Assembly: GCA_945787595.1 (NCBI GenBank) | Contig: CALZJV010000303.1 | Span: 1 to 9,216, forward strand | Length of the DNA stretch: 9,216 nt | Source of the DNA: an uncultured Desulfobacterales bacterium | GTDB lineage: Bacteria; Desulfobacterota; Desulfobacteria; Desulfobacterales; JAFDCJ01 | Direction of reading: 5' to 3' | Notes under the pieces: model-generated | The model's input: only the letters and a program-made list of their open reading frames with translations | Told to the model about the DNA's origin: nothing | Databases searched by the model: none | Shown here: one piece after another, positions 1 through 7,870 of the stretch | Numbering within the stretch: position 1 is the first letter of the stretch | How the letters are laid out: every line of letters begins with the position of its first letter | Program-made: the position numbers and the translations under genes

Positions 1-207
1 GTTCTATGGAAAAATCTGGAAGTTCCTGTTGAACTTCGAATGAAAAAAAGCCGCGGTAAATGGAAGGTTTATGATCTGTCCGCACTCGGAATCAGTGCCG
101 TAGGCAATTATCGGGCCCAAATTCACCGAATTTTGCAGAAAAATTCACCCGAAGAGGTGCTAGAAATTTTTAAAGAGAAAATACGTCAGATTGAAGCGGA
201 TGCCTGA
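1..207 (+). CDS. MlaC/Ttg2D-family phospholipid-transport protein, C-terminal fragment
   Basis: This is the 3' end of a gene whose start lies outside the window; frame 1 is open from base 1 to a TGA at 205-207 (68 codons). The readable part contains KWKVYDLSALGISAVGNYRAQ, followed by a helix-like SPEEVLEIFKEKIRQ tail. The pattern 'W-K-V-Y-D-(x)4-G-(I/V)-S-x-(V/L)-x-N-Y-R-x-Q' followed by an amphipathic terminal helix is how MlaC (Ttg2D, 'toluene tolerance') proteins end. In that family the protein is a periplasmic carrier that passes phospholipids between the outer-membrane Mla complex and the inner-membrane MlaFEDB transporter. That implies a Gram-negative host. The family call rests only on this C-terminal motif. 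The other mla genes would lie upstream, outside the window. It probably is not co-transcribed with the channel gene, as about 100 bases separate them. Confidence 0.75.
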   Translation, partial: VLWKNLEVPVELRMKKSRGKWKVYDLSALGISAVGNYRAQIHRILQKNSPEEVLEIFKEKIRQIEADA

Positions 208-310
208 AAATATAGGTTTCAGGTGTCAGGAAAAACTTGAAAAGAACCTATGTTGAGTCGCTTTTTCTCCTTCTTACAACCCGTTTCAGCGGGTGACGAC
301 GCTTTTAGAC

Positions 311-985
311 ATGGCTTCAAAAAAATTTGAAAATCACATCCAGAAATTACACGATGCCCGGTTTCTTGTCCTGCTGGTTCTGATCCTGTTCATGCTGGTT
401 CTGACGCCATTTTTAGATAAATTTATCCAGACCAGAATAATGATGGACGTTTTCTTAACCGCCATTTTTATTCTCATAATATACACCATTCGATTAAAAC
501 GGTATCAGGCGATTATTGCCTTAGCTCTGGCTCTGCCATTGATTATTTCTACCTGGTCGGTATATTTTGTCGATATCAAAACCGTCAGTTTGCTAACCAG
601 AATTTTCGGAGCTCTATTTTTTGCTTATGCCGCTATTAATATACTGCGGATTATCGCCAAATCGGAAGAAGTCACCAGGGAAACCATTTTTGCGGCCATT
701 GTCGCCTATTTGCTGATTGCACTGTTGTGGGCATTTCTGTATATGATTCTGGAGCTGGCGTCGCCCGGGTCGTTTTCTTTTCCGGATTGGGGGTCCCGCG
801 CGGAGATGATGCGATTTGAATATTTGAGTTTTGTCACCGTAACCACCCTGGGATACGGTGATATTACACCCGTAACGGACCAGGCAAGTGCCTTGGTTCT
901 GATTGAAGCGGTTGTCGGCCAAATATATCTGGTGGTGCTGGTGGCATGGCTGGTGGGGATGCATGTGTCACGGAGGTCGAAGTAG
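311..985 (+). CDS. Six-helix potassium-channel-like membrane protein (Ion_trans_2 pore)
   Basis: The C-terminal half carries the K+ selectivity filter: TVTTLGYGDITP, with T-L-G-Y-G-D at about residues 179-184 counted from the ATG at 311. It is preceded by a pore-helix segment (FEYLSFVTVT) and followed by a final hydrophobic helix, and the protein then ends in MHVSRRSK. Upstream are five further hydrophobic stretches, at about residues 18-35, 44-60, 66-87, 97-115 and 126-148, giving a 6TM-1P layout. No RCK/TrkA or cyclic-nucleotide domain follows the pore, and helix 4 lacks a regular Arg array, so voltage gating is doubtful. It should be an inner-membrane cation (K+) channel or a relative. The frame also allows a GTG start at 293 (six extra residues). 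I prefer the ATG at 311 because neither site has a clear Shine-Dalgarno and ATG is commoner. No operon partner is visible. Confidence 0.85.
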   Translation: MASKKFENHIQKLHDARFLVLLVLILFMLVLTPFLDKFIQTRIMMDVFLTAIFILIIYTIRLKRYQAIIALALALPLIISTWSVYFVDIKTVSLLTRIFGALFFAYAAINILRIIAKSEEVTRETIFAAIVAYLLIALLWAFLYMILELASPGSFSFPDWGSRAEMMRFEYLSFVTVTTLGYGDITPVTDQASALVLIEAVVGQIYLVVLVAWLVGMHVSRRSK

Positions 986-1010
986 TCTGAGATAATGATT
1001 AAAAATTTGA

Positions 1011-1124
1011 AATGAGCTAAAAGGAGCTAAAATTGTTGTATTCTATCAATATTATTATAAAAGATAGAGCGTAGCGTTTCCTTAATTTTAGGCATTTTAG
1101 ACAATTCAGGTCATTTTAGGCATT
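1011..1124. repeat. Imperfect inverted repeat with GAGCTAAAA / TTTTAGGC boxes
   Basis: The left side (1011-1034) holds two GAGCTAAAA-type boxes in a row (GAGCTAAAAG, GAGCTAAAAT). The right side (1084-1102 and 1110-1124) holds complementary AATTTTAGGCATTTTAG and CATTTTAGGCATT boxes, so the two sides could pair imperfectly around an AT-rich centre (1035-1083). It occupies most of the gap between the channel gene and the MORN gene. No terminator T-run follows. I read it as a degenerate dispersed palindromic repeat. Confidence 0.45.
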
Positions 1125-1126
1125 CG

Positions 1127-1157
1127 TTTCTTTGTGCCTCTGTGTCTTGTGGCTGAA
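1127..1157 (-). repeat. Copy of the TTCACCGCAGAGAC-type dispersed repeat (degenerate)
   Basis: Read on the minus strand this is TTCAGCCACAAGACACAGAG followed by GCACAAAG. It is a degenerate version of the motif also seen at 2965-2996, 6205-6236 and (inverted) 6363-6392. It lies just upstream of the MORN gene start and has no coding potential of its own. Confidence 0.45.
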
Positions 1158-1192
1158 ATTTTATGTCTAGTAAACAGAAAGGTAGCCTAAAA

Positions 1193-1774
1193 ATGAAAAA
1201 AATCTTTATCACAATCCTGCTGATCATCTGTCTTGGTCCTCTGGATTCCTTTGGTGATGATTGTATCGAAGGCGACTGTGTGAACGGCAAGGGAACCATG
1301 GTTTTTGCCACCGGTCATAAATTTACGGGGGGGTTTAAAGATGGTGTCCGGCACGGCGATGGCGTGTTGTTGATGCCCGGTGGTAGAAAAATCGTCGGTG
1401 TCTGGGAGAATAACGAGATAAGAGAGGGCACCTATACCCAACCCGATGGCACCACCTACGAGGGACAATGGAAATTTCGAGAAAGAAACGGGCAGGGGAC
1501 ATTGACCTTTCCGGACGGCCGAAAATATATCGGAGAGTTTAAAAGCGGTCAGCGACACGGCAAAGGGACCATGACATATCCAGATGGCCGTAAGTATGTC
1601 GGAGAATTCAGCTACGGTGAGAGATCCGGTTTCGGCACCATGACCTATGCCGATGGCCGTAATTACACCGGAGAATTTAAGGTCGGCGAAAGAAACGGGC
1701 ACGGCACGATGATTTATCCCGACGGGAGGAGACAGGAAGGCGAGTATAAGAACGGGGAGTTTGTGGGGCAGTGA
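1193..1774 (+). CDS. Exported MORN-repeat protein, seven repeats
   Basis: The ATG at 1193 gives a Sec-type signal peptide (MKKIFITILLIICLGPLDSFG, probable cleavage before DDC) and has an AGGT-type ribosome site upstream. An in-frame ATG at 1163 would add ten residues ahead of the signal peptide and is less likely. The mature part is almost entirely MORN repeats of 22-23 residues, beginning at about residues 32, 55, 77, 100, 123, 146 and 169. Each follows the pattern G-x-G-T-(x)3-P-D-G-R-x-Y-x-G-E-F-(x)3-E-R. The third repeat is one residue shorter and less regular. Two cysteines flank the first repeat (DDCIEGDCVNGKGT), a layout common in bacterial MORN proteins, and could form a disulfide. 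Family members are beta-hairpin scaffolds that bind lipids or proteins; no enzymatic domain is present, so the specific role is unknown. The location is inferred to be periplasmic or surface. Confidence 0.85.
   Translation: MKKIFITILLIICLGPLDSFGDDCIEGDCVNGKGTMVFATGHKFTGGFKDGVRHGDGVLLMPGGRKIVGVWENNEIREGTYTQPDGTTYEGQWKFRERNGQGTLTFPDGRKYIGEFKSGQRHGKGTMTYPDGRKYVGEFSYGERSGFGTMTYADGRNYTGEFKVGERNGHGTMIYPDGRRQEGEYKNGEFVGQ
1490..1765 (+). repeat. Four tandem 69-bp DNA repeats within the MORN gene
   Basis: Units at 1490-1558, 1559-1627, 1628-1696 and 1697-1765 are in the same frame and exactly 69 bp long. They share stretches such as GGCACCATGACCTATSCHGATGGCCG and GTCGGAGAATT with substitutions. They encode the last four MORN repeats. 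The residual DNA identity suggests expansion by unit duplication. Confidence 0.75.
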
Positions 1775-1785
1775 TTTGAATTCGG

Positions 1786-1826
1786 CCTCCGGCCCGTAGG
1801 GGACATAGGGGCCTACGCCCCGGAGG
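1786..1826. terminator. GC-rich hairpin just after the MORN gene
   Basis: CCTCCGG (1786-1792) pairs with CCGGAGG (1820-1826) and CGTAGG (1795-1800) pairs with CCTACG (1812-1817), giving a strong two-part stem with an 11-base loop, 11 bases past the MORN stop codon. No T-run follows, so it is at best an unusual terminator or an RNA 3'-end stabiliser. It may equally be a fragment of a dispersed palindrome. Confidence 0.4.
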
Positions 1827-1827
1827 G

Positions 1828-1886
1828 AAGTGGGAATGCGGAAGTTGGAATGGGGAAGTGGGAATGCAGAATGCAGAACGAAAATG
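1828..1886 (+). repeat. Degenerate short tandem repeat (GTGGGAATG / GGAATGC units)
   Basis: The segment is built from recurring units GAAGTGGGAATGC, GGAAGTTGGAATG, GGGAAGTGGGAATGC and AGAATGCAGAA. It has no coding signal and looks like slippage-type intergenic sequence between the converging MORN and solute-binding protein genes. Confidence 0.5.
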
Positions 1887-1917
1887 CAAAGGGCATGGGG
1901 CAAAGCGTATCGTTATG

Positions 1918-1995
1918 TGTTGATTAAGTTGATTGGTTGATTGGTGAATTATAATAACCCAATTAACCGAGTCAACTCAATCAACCTAATCAACA
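1918..1995. repeat. Palindrome of TTGATTGG-type heptad repeats, possible bidirectional terminator
   Basis: The left arm (from 1918) reads TGTTGATTAAGTTGATTGG with a further TTGATTGG. The right arm (to 1995) is its imperfect complement (CAATCAACCTAATCAACA), around an AT-rich centre (AATTATAATAA). It lies in the gap between two convergent genes (MORN +, solute-binding protein -), where a shared terminator would be expected. The internal direct repetition of TTGAT also fits a dispersed palindromic repeat. Confidence 0.45.
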
Positions 1996-2034
1996 ATTCC
2001 TCCTTCGACATTCGTCGTTCGTCAATCACCAGCC

Positions 2035-2862
2035 CTATTTCAATTTATTCAACCAATTCCCCTCGGCAAACCACTTCAGTTTCAACTCATCCAGAATACC
2101 GCTACCTTCGATATTGTTGAGCGTATTGCGGGTCCAGTTCATCATTAACGGATCATTTGCCGGGATCGCAATGCCGATGGGCTCATAGGTTAACTGGGTG
2201 ACGACCGAGAGCAGGCCGGCCTCCGGATAGCGGAAAACCGATACCACGCAGATGGGATAATCGGCGATCATGGCATGCGCCTTATCTTGCAAGACCATGT
2301 TCACAGCCTCATCATAATTTCCGGTGGTGAACAGAGTCGTTTTGTCAAGAAATTTCTCGGCAAATGCCTGGCTGGTTGAGCCTTTGAGGGTCACAATCTT
2401 TGTATTGGGGTTATTCGCGTCCTGTGCTTCATCAGCATAGGCAATGGTCTTAATTTTGGTGAGAAACGCTTTGCCGGAAATAAAATAGGGGCCGATAAAT
2501 GCCACCTTACGATTCCGTTCAGGGGTGATGGTCATACCGGACAAAACCATGTCGACCTGCCCGGTTTGAAGCGCAGGCAGCAATTCGTTGAAAGGCTTGG
2601 TAACAAACTTTACTTTGACATCCATCGCCCCGGCCAGCATCCTGGCAAGATCGGCCTCCAGGCCAAAGATCTCACCGTCCTTGGAAGTCATGTTTAAGGG
2701 CGGCATGTTGCCCATGGTGCCGACTACCAATTCCCCTCTTTTCTGGATGCGATCGAGCACCGGGGATGCGGATGTGCCGCTGGTTGCCTGCTGCATCTGC
2801 GCGCAGCCGCTAAAAAAAATCAACGTCAAAATCAACGCGAGTATAACTTTTCCAAACTTCAT
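2035..2862 (-). CDS. Polar amino acid-type ABC transporter solute-binding lipoprotein (SBP_bac_3)
   Basis: Begins MKFGKVILALILTLIFFSGC: a lipoprotein signal peptide with lipobox F-S-G-Cys20, so the protein should be lipid-anchored on the periplasmic side. From about residue 36 it follows family 3 solute-binding proteins: RGELVVGTMGNMPPLN; the family signature GLEADLARMLAGAM near residue 68; DMVLSGMTITPERNRKVAFIGPY, where the Arg of TPER normally contacts the ligand carboxylate; and AMIADYPICV, where the Asp normally contacts the amino group. It ends in LKLKWFAEGNWL, typical for the family. The length (275) is normal. AAGGAG lies 7-8 bases before the ATG. The bound ligand (an amino acid or similar) cannot be named from sequence. 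No permease or ATPase gene adjoins it, so it is an orphan binding protein here; it might serve a transporter encoded elsewhere or act as a sensor. Confidence 0.88.
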   Translation of the reverse strand: MKFGKVILALILTLIFFSGCAQMQQATSGTSASPVLDRIQKRGELVVGTMGNMPPLNMTSKDGEIFGLEADLARMLAGAMDVKVKFVTKPFNELLPALQTGQVDMVLSGMTITPERNRKVAFIGPYFISGKAFLTKIKTIAYADEAQDANNPNTKIVTLKGSTSQAFAEKFLDKTTLFTTGNYDEAVNMVLQDKAHAMIADYPICVVSVFRYPEAGLLSVVTQLTYEPIGIAIPANDPLMMNWTRNTLNNIEGSGILDELKLKWFAEGNWLNKLK

Positions 2863-2928
2863 TCTTAATCTCCTTTTTTAATGGATGTTAAATTACAATG
2901 CTGCAAATGTATTCATCATATTTTAATT

Positions 2929-2950
2929 GTAAAGTCGCTCGCGACTCTTC
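2929..2950. promoter_or_regulatory. Short perfect palindrome upstream of the solute-binding protein gene
   Basis: AGTCGC (2933-2938) and GCGACT (2941-2946) form a perfect 6-bp inverted repeat with a 2-base centre, about 70-85 bases upstream of the solute-binding protein start. A TTTACA hexamer (minus strand, 2934-2929) abuts it. It could be an operator or promoter-linked site; no regulator is identifiable. Confidence 0.25.
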
Positions 2951-2964
2951 TCTCATCATAATAG

Positions 2965-2996
2965 TTCACCGCAGATTGCCCAAAACACAGAGAAAG
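2965..2996 (+). repeat. Copy of the TTCACCGCAGAGAC-type dispersed repeat
   Basis: Reads TTCACCGCAGATTG followed by CCCAAAACACAGAGAAAG. It matches the left half of the better copy at 6205-6236 with substitutions. It is non-coding, in the solute-binding protein/pgi intergenic gap. Confidence 0.5.
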
Positions 2997-3015
2997 TTCC
3001 AAAAGTTTTTATAAT

Positions 3016-3428
3016 GAATGGATTCAATAATATTTTTTTATTGTTAGACAGGATCTACGGGATTCATTGGATTTATTTTTTCTTTGATTTTGGATGAAAT
3101 AAAGAATGCCCAATCGGTTGCGACGAGGTGGGTTATAATAGCGAGAAGGTAAACACAAATTTCGCTGAAGAAATCGATTAAAGAAATCCGCATATCTGGA
3201 AAATCCAAATTCCTATTAGATATACTTTTTGTGGGAGTGGCTTCCAGCCGCGAAATCAACTGTCGCGGCTGGAAGCCGCTCCCACGTTCAATAACACTTG
3301 TTCTTTCATGTCAACCAGAGAAAGAGATATTGGCAGTCCTGAAATTCTTCTTTCCACCGAAGGTGGTTATTATCCTGATAATCTTGTTTATCCTGTCTAA
3401 TATAAAATAATAAAATAGAATCCATTCC
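3016..3428. repeat. MITE-like palindromic element, copy A (413 bp)
   Basis: The ends are perfect inverted repeats: GAATGGATTC (3016-3025) and GAATCCATTC (3418-3427). Inside each end is an AT-rich ~20-bp spacer and then a GACAGGAT box (left) or ATCCTGTC box (right). The right half holds the hairpin CCACC-GAA-GGTGG (3354-3366), then ATCCTGATAATCTTG. A REP-like palindrome sits in the middle. No transposase is encoded, so this would be a non-autonomous element. It fills most of the 569-base gap between the solute-binding protein and pgi genes; in the rest (3071-3230 and 3286-3353) I recognise nothing. The right end stops four bases short of the pgi stop codon. Confidence 0.6.
3231..3285. repeat. 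REP-like palindrome (23-bp arms) inside copy A
   Basis: Arms at 3231-3253 (begins GTGGGAGTGGCTTCC) and 3263-3285 (ends GGAAGCCGCTCCCAC) are complementary at 22 of 23 positions around a 9-base loop. The high GC content in an AT-rich gap, the long clean arms and the absence of a T-run fit a REP-type intergenic palindrome better than a terminator. Confidence 0.7.
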
Positions 3429-3431
3429 AAA

Positions 3432-5154
<1,723 letters not shown>

Positions 5155-5168
5155 GGACCCTGGGTGTT

Positions 5169-5322
5169 GAATGGATTCGATTTTTAATTTCTTTTTTTGA
5201 CAGGATTTACAGGATTAATGGGATTTTTTTGCCTGCGGCGAGATACTTCGGGCCGAAGGCCCTTCTATCCTGATGATCCTGCAAATTCTGTCTGATATGC
5301 TTTTCTTAATAGAATCCATTCC
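5169..5322. repeat. MITE-like palindromic element, copy B (154 bp)
   Basis: The most compact copy. The ends are GAATGGATTC (5169-5178) and GAATCCATTCC (5312-5322), with AT-rich spacers. On the left is GACAGGATTTACAGGATT; on the right, ATCCTGATGATCCTG and TTCTGTCTGATAT. The centre holds a perfect hairpin, GGGCC-GAA-GGCCC (5250-5262), where copies A and C have CCACC-GAA-GGTGG. No coding capacity. It makes up most of the 332-base divergent gap between pgi and pgl, upstream of both genes' candidate promoters. Confidence 0.6.
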
Positions 5323-5349
5323 TCTGATTTTACTTTTTTGTTTTTATAC

Positions 5350-5384
5350 TTAATTTGTGTTGGAAGTGGTCTTAGAATACTTCC
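5350..5384 (+). promoter_or_regulatory. Candidate pgl promoter with a GGAAGT/ACTTCC palindrome
   Basis: TAGAAT (5373-5378, 5 of 6 to the -10 consensus) lies 17 bases after a weak TTAATT (5350-5355). It is enclosed by the inverted repeat GGAAGT (5362-5367) / ACTTCC (5379-5384), which could be an operator overlapping the -10. The predicted start site is about 30 bases before the pgl ATG. Confidence 0.3.
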
Positions 5385-5416
5385 TGGAAACCTTCAAGTC
5401 AAGAAAGGCGTCATTG

Positions 5417-6202
5417 ATGTCCACCATATCAAACTCAATGCCTCCAGCCCGGGTGAAATCCGATGGTTTCCGGATTAAAGTTGTCAATGACCTGGCGCAG
5501 ATATGCCGGTCGGCGGCAGACGAAATCCAGCGCATGGCAGGCCGGTCGGCGAAGCCGTTTACCATTGCACTCTCCGGTGGTTCAACCCCAAGGGGGTTGC
5601 ATGCATTGTTGGCGAGCGACCCTGCCGTTCGTGACAGGCTGCCCTGGCATCATCTGCACTTTTTTTGGGGAGACGAACGCCATGTGCCGCCGGATCATCC
5701 CCAGAGCAATTACCGCATGGCCTATGATACCCTGTTTTCCATAGCGCCCGTTCCTGCGGAAAACATCCACCGGGTGCCTGCCGAAGAACCTGACGCCGCC
5801 GTGGCTGCCGAAAAATATGAGCAGGAATTGCGGGCCTTTTTTGAGCTGGAGGACGGTCAACTGCCGCGGTTTGATTGTATTTTATTGGGAATGGGTCCCG
5901 ACGGTCATACCGCGTCTCTATTTCCGGCGACAGAAGCCCTGCACGAGACAAAGCGGCTGGTGACTGCAAATTGGGTTGAAAAATTTAAAGCCTACCGCAT
6001 CACCCTGACAGTGCCGGTGTTGAATCGTGCCGATTTGGTTATTTTTCTGGTCAGCGGCGCCGAGAAGGCCGAAGCCCTGAAAGAAGTTTTGCAAGGCGAT
6101 TATCGATCGGAGCTTTTCCCGGCCCAGCTCATCCGCCCCGGATCGGGAAAACTATTGTGGATCGTGGATCGAGAGGCAGCACGGTTACTGACAAATTCGT
6201 AA
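5417..6202 (+). CDS. pgl: 6-Phosphogluconolactonase (DevB/Pgl type)
   Basis: Hydrolyses 6-phosphogluconolactone to 6-phosphogluconate, the second step of the oxidative pentose phosphate and Entner-Doudoroff routes, in the cytoplasm. The 261-residue product has the NagB/RpiA-like phosphate loop ALSGGSTPRGL (~51-61), FFWGDERHVPPDHPQSNYRMA (~82-102), and the signature LLGMGPDGHTASLFP (~156-170) with the expected catalytic His164. YRITLTVPVLNRA (~193-205) is also typical. The ATG at 5417 follows AAAGG at about 8 bases. A GTG at 5357 would add 20 residues without similarity to the family and would lie upstream of the candidate promoter, so I reject it. It lies upstream of gnd, but a 272-base gap containing a large palindrome separates them, so co-transcription is uncertain. 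zwf, the usual partner, is absent from the window. Confidence 0.95.
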   Translation: MSTISNSMPPARVKSDGFRIKVVNDLAQICRSAADEIQRMAGRSAKPFTIALSGGSTPRGLHALLASDPAVRDRLPWHHLHFFWGDERHVPPDHPQSNYRMAYDTLFSIAPVPAENIHRVPAEEPDAAVAAEKYEQELRAFFELEDGQLPRFDCILLGMGPDGHTASLFPATEALHETKRLVTANWVEKFKAYRITLTVPVLNRADLVIFLVSGAEKAEALKEVLQGDYRSELFPAQLIRPGSGKLLWIVDREAARLLTNS

Positions 6203-6204
6203 AA

Positions 6205-6392
6205 ATTCACCGCAGAGACGCGGAGAACGCAGAGAAAATATTTTAAAGAATAGTGAACAAATTAGATGAGTAATCCACTTTTCAAATGGCTCTTATTGCT
6301 TTCCGTCCTTCCTATCCGCTAGGATTTTTAGCGGATTGACGGAAAGCAATAAAAAATTAACCCTCGGCGTCCTTTGCGTCTCGGCGGTGAAC
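6205..6392. repeat. Nested palindromic element between pgl and gnd
   Basis: The outer arms are two copies of the TTCACCGC(A/C)GAGACGC motif facing each other (6205-6236 and, inverted, 6363-6392), matching at most positions. Inside is a long hairpin: a 15-bp perfect outer stem (6293-6307 / 6338-6352, TTATTGCTTTCCGTC and its complement), then an 8-bp perfect inner stem ATCCGCTA / TAGCGGAT (6314-6321 / 6329-6336) with a short loop. The bases after it on the plus strand are A-rich, not T-rich, and the minus strand lacks a T-run, so it is not a standard intrinsic terminator. It begins right after the pgl stop codon. Confidence 0.65.
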
Positions 6393-6424
6393 TATTATCC
6401 AAATCGTAAAAAGGGAGATAGCCT

Positions 6425-6453
6425 TGAACGATGAACCCTGAACCTGTGAACCC
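6425..6453 (+). repeat. Short degenerate GAACC-type tandem repeat
   Basis: GAACGATGAACCCTGAACCTG followed by TGAACCC contains four near-repeats of a TGAACC unit, just upstream of the gnd ribosome site. It is non-coding; possibly slippage-generated. Confidence 0.35.
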
Positions 6454-6474
6454 ATACAAAAGGAGGATAGTTCC

Positions 6475-7575
6475 ATGACCGGGCAATGTGACATCGGCCT
6501 GATCGGTCTGGCCGTGATGGGCCGGAACCTGGTTTTAAATATGGCTGACCACGGCTTTCAGGTGGCGGTCTTTAACCGGACCACCCGAAAAGTGGACGAA
6601 TTCATGGCGGGTGACGCAAAGGGTAAGGCCATTGTCGGATGCCAAAGCCCTGAAGAGTTTGTGCAGAATCTTAAACGACCGCGGCGGGTGATGATGATGG
6701 TAAAAGCGGGGGAGCCGGTGGACGCGACCATCCGGCAATTTGAACCTTTGCTTGAAGCCGGTGACATTTTAATCGATGGCGGAAATTCTTATTACCAGGA
6801 CACCGAACGCCGGATCATTGAACTTGATTCGCGCGGCATTTTTTACCTTGGTACGGGAATTTCCGGCGGAGAGGAAGGTGCACGGCACGGACCGAGCATT
6901 ATGCCCGGCGGGTGCGGTGACGCCTGGCCCCATGTCAAGCCCATTTTCCAGGAGATCGCCGCCAAGGTCGGCACCAATCATGATATTCCGTGCTGCGAGT
7001 GGGTGGGCTCCGGCGGGGCCGGACACTATGTCAAAATGATTCACAACGGCATCGAATACGGCGACATGCAGTTGATATGTGAAGCCTACAGCCTGCTGAA
7101 AGACGGTCTGGCGCTTTCCAATGCACGCCTCTACGATATATTTGCCCAATGGAACCAAGGTGAGCTTGACAGCTATTTGATAGAGATTACGCGGGATATA
7201 TTCTCCGTCATCGATCCCGAAAGCGACCACGCCCTGGTGGACATGATTCAGGATAAGGCCGGCCAGAAAGGAACCGGCAAATGGACCAGTCAACTGGCCC
7301 TCGACCTGGGGGTTCCGACAACACTGATTACCGAGGCGGTGTTTGCCAGAATTCTTTCGTCGCAAAAAGAAAAACGTATGCGCGCCGGCAATCGAAGCGG
7401 TGCGCCAGGCACTATATGCATCCAAAATCTGCAGTTATGCCCAGGGATTTTTTCAGTTGCAGGCCGCATCCAGCGAGAATGCCTGGGAATTAAATTACGG
7501 CGAGATAGCCATGATGTGGCGCGGTGGCTGCATCATCCGGGCGGTTTTTTTGGAGCGCATCAAAGAGGCTTTTGA
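6475..7575 (+). CDS. gnd: Gnd N-terminal part as it actually reads (366 codons)
   Basis: This is the product translated from the gnd start as the sequence stands. Residues 1-302 are genuine 6-phosphogluconate dehydrogenase: Rossmann motif GLAVMG (11-16), [13 protein letters not shown] (101-113), the signature [21 protein letters not shown] (from ~126), catalytic Lys187 and Glu194 in [25 protein letters not shown] (265-272), and Arg292 in VFARILSS. Residues 303-366 ([10 protein letters not shown] onward) are out-of-frame readthrough with no family similarity. The substrate-binding Arg and His of the C-terminal tail (in RDYFGAHTY) are therefore lost, which should abolish normal activity. Confidence 0.75.
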   Translation: MTGQCDIGLIGLAVMGRNLVLNMADHGFQVAVFNRTTRKVDEFMAGDAKGKAIVGCQSPEEFVQNLKRPRRVMMMVKAGEPVDATIRQFEPLLEAGDILIDGGNSYYQDTERRIIELDSRGIFYLGTGISGGEEGARHGPSIMPGGCGDAWPHVKPIFQEIAAKVGTNHDIPCCEWVGSGGAGHYVKMIHNGIEYGDMQLICEAYSLLKDGLALSNARLYDIFAQWNQGELDSYLIEITRDIFSVIDPESDHALVDMIQDKAGQKGTGKWTSQLALDLGVPTTLITEAVFARILSSQKEKRMRAGNRSGAPGTICIQNLQLCPGIFSVAGRIQRECLGIKLRRDSHDVARWLHHPGGFFGAHQRGF

Positions 7576-7867
7576 GCAAGATGCCGGCCTGGAGAATTTG
7601 CTGCTGGATCCTTACTTCAAGCAGGCGGTGGCGGCGAATCAGGAAGGCTGGCGGCAGGTTGTCGCTACAGCCGCCGGGCTGGGCATTCCCGTACCGGCCA
7701 TCAGTGCGGCCCTGAATTACTATGACGGTTACCGCAGCGAACGCCTGCCCCACAACCTGCTGCAGGCCCAACGGGATTATTTCGGTGCCCATACCTATGA
7801 GCGGATCGACCGGGAGGGGAATTTTCACTCGGATTGGATCGGATTAAGGCGTGAGCCGCAGAAATGA
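7381..7867 (+). pseudogene. gnd: Gnd C-terminal part, out of frame with its start
   Basis: In the +1 frame relative to the gnd start, family sequence begins near [21 protein letters not shown] and runs through [54 protein letters not shown] and [16 protein letters not shown] to the TGA at 7865-7867. This is the all-helical dimerisation domain and the tail that reaches the partner's active site. An in-frame ATG at 7343 exists but lies inside the region coding for VFARIL in the other frame, and it has no ribosome site that I can see. Independent translation is therefore unlikely. Confidence 0.75.
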
Positions 7868-7870
7868 TAT

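Larger units (their letters stand above)
6475..7867 (+). pseudogene. gnd: 6-Phosphogluconate dehydrogenase (decarboxylating), frameshifted by an internal deletion
   Basis: The enzyme would oxidise 6-phosphogluconate with NADP+ to ribulose-5-phosphate and CO2. The start is clear: AGGAGG 8 bases before the ATG at 6475. Family sequence continues in frame to about 7380 (residue 302, SSQKEKRM), then resumes one frame over from about 7387 ([19 protein letters not shown]) to the normal end, [23 protein letters not shown]. Compared with E. coli Gnd as I recall it, about 23 codons should lie between the KRM-like motif and VRQALY. Here there are 19 bases, so roughly 50 bases (the AASKVLxGP region and the loop after it) are missing, which shifts the frame. 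Both halves are otherwise well conserved and stop-free, so the lesion is recent or is an assembly/consensus error. If real, the enzyme is not made as one chain. Confidence 0.8.

Noticed and set aside
1187..1903. Long open frame (238 codons) on the minus strand across the MORN gene
   Set aside because: It is the antisense shadow of regular 69-bp MORN repeats. No ribosome site, no recognisable domain, and its N-terminus reads through the GGAATG tandem repeat.
3044..3259. 71-codon minus-strand frame in the solute-binding protein/pgi gap
   Set aside because: It starts inside the REP-like palindrome and ends in the GACAGGAT box of repeat copy A. No Shine-Dalgarno and no family similarity that I recognise; best explained as chance reading through repeats.
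7366..7380. Programmed ribosomal frameshift at the A5-G-A5 run as an explanation for the split gnd
   Set aside because: A simple one-base shift there would still leave the product about 16 residues short across the conserved AASKxLxGP segment, so a deletion is needed. Gnd is not known to use recoding.
6769..7425. 218-codon minus-strand open frame opposite gnd
   Set aside because: Antisense shadow of a GC-biased conserved gene. The sense frame carries all the family motifs and the antisense has none.
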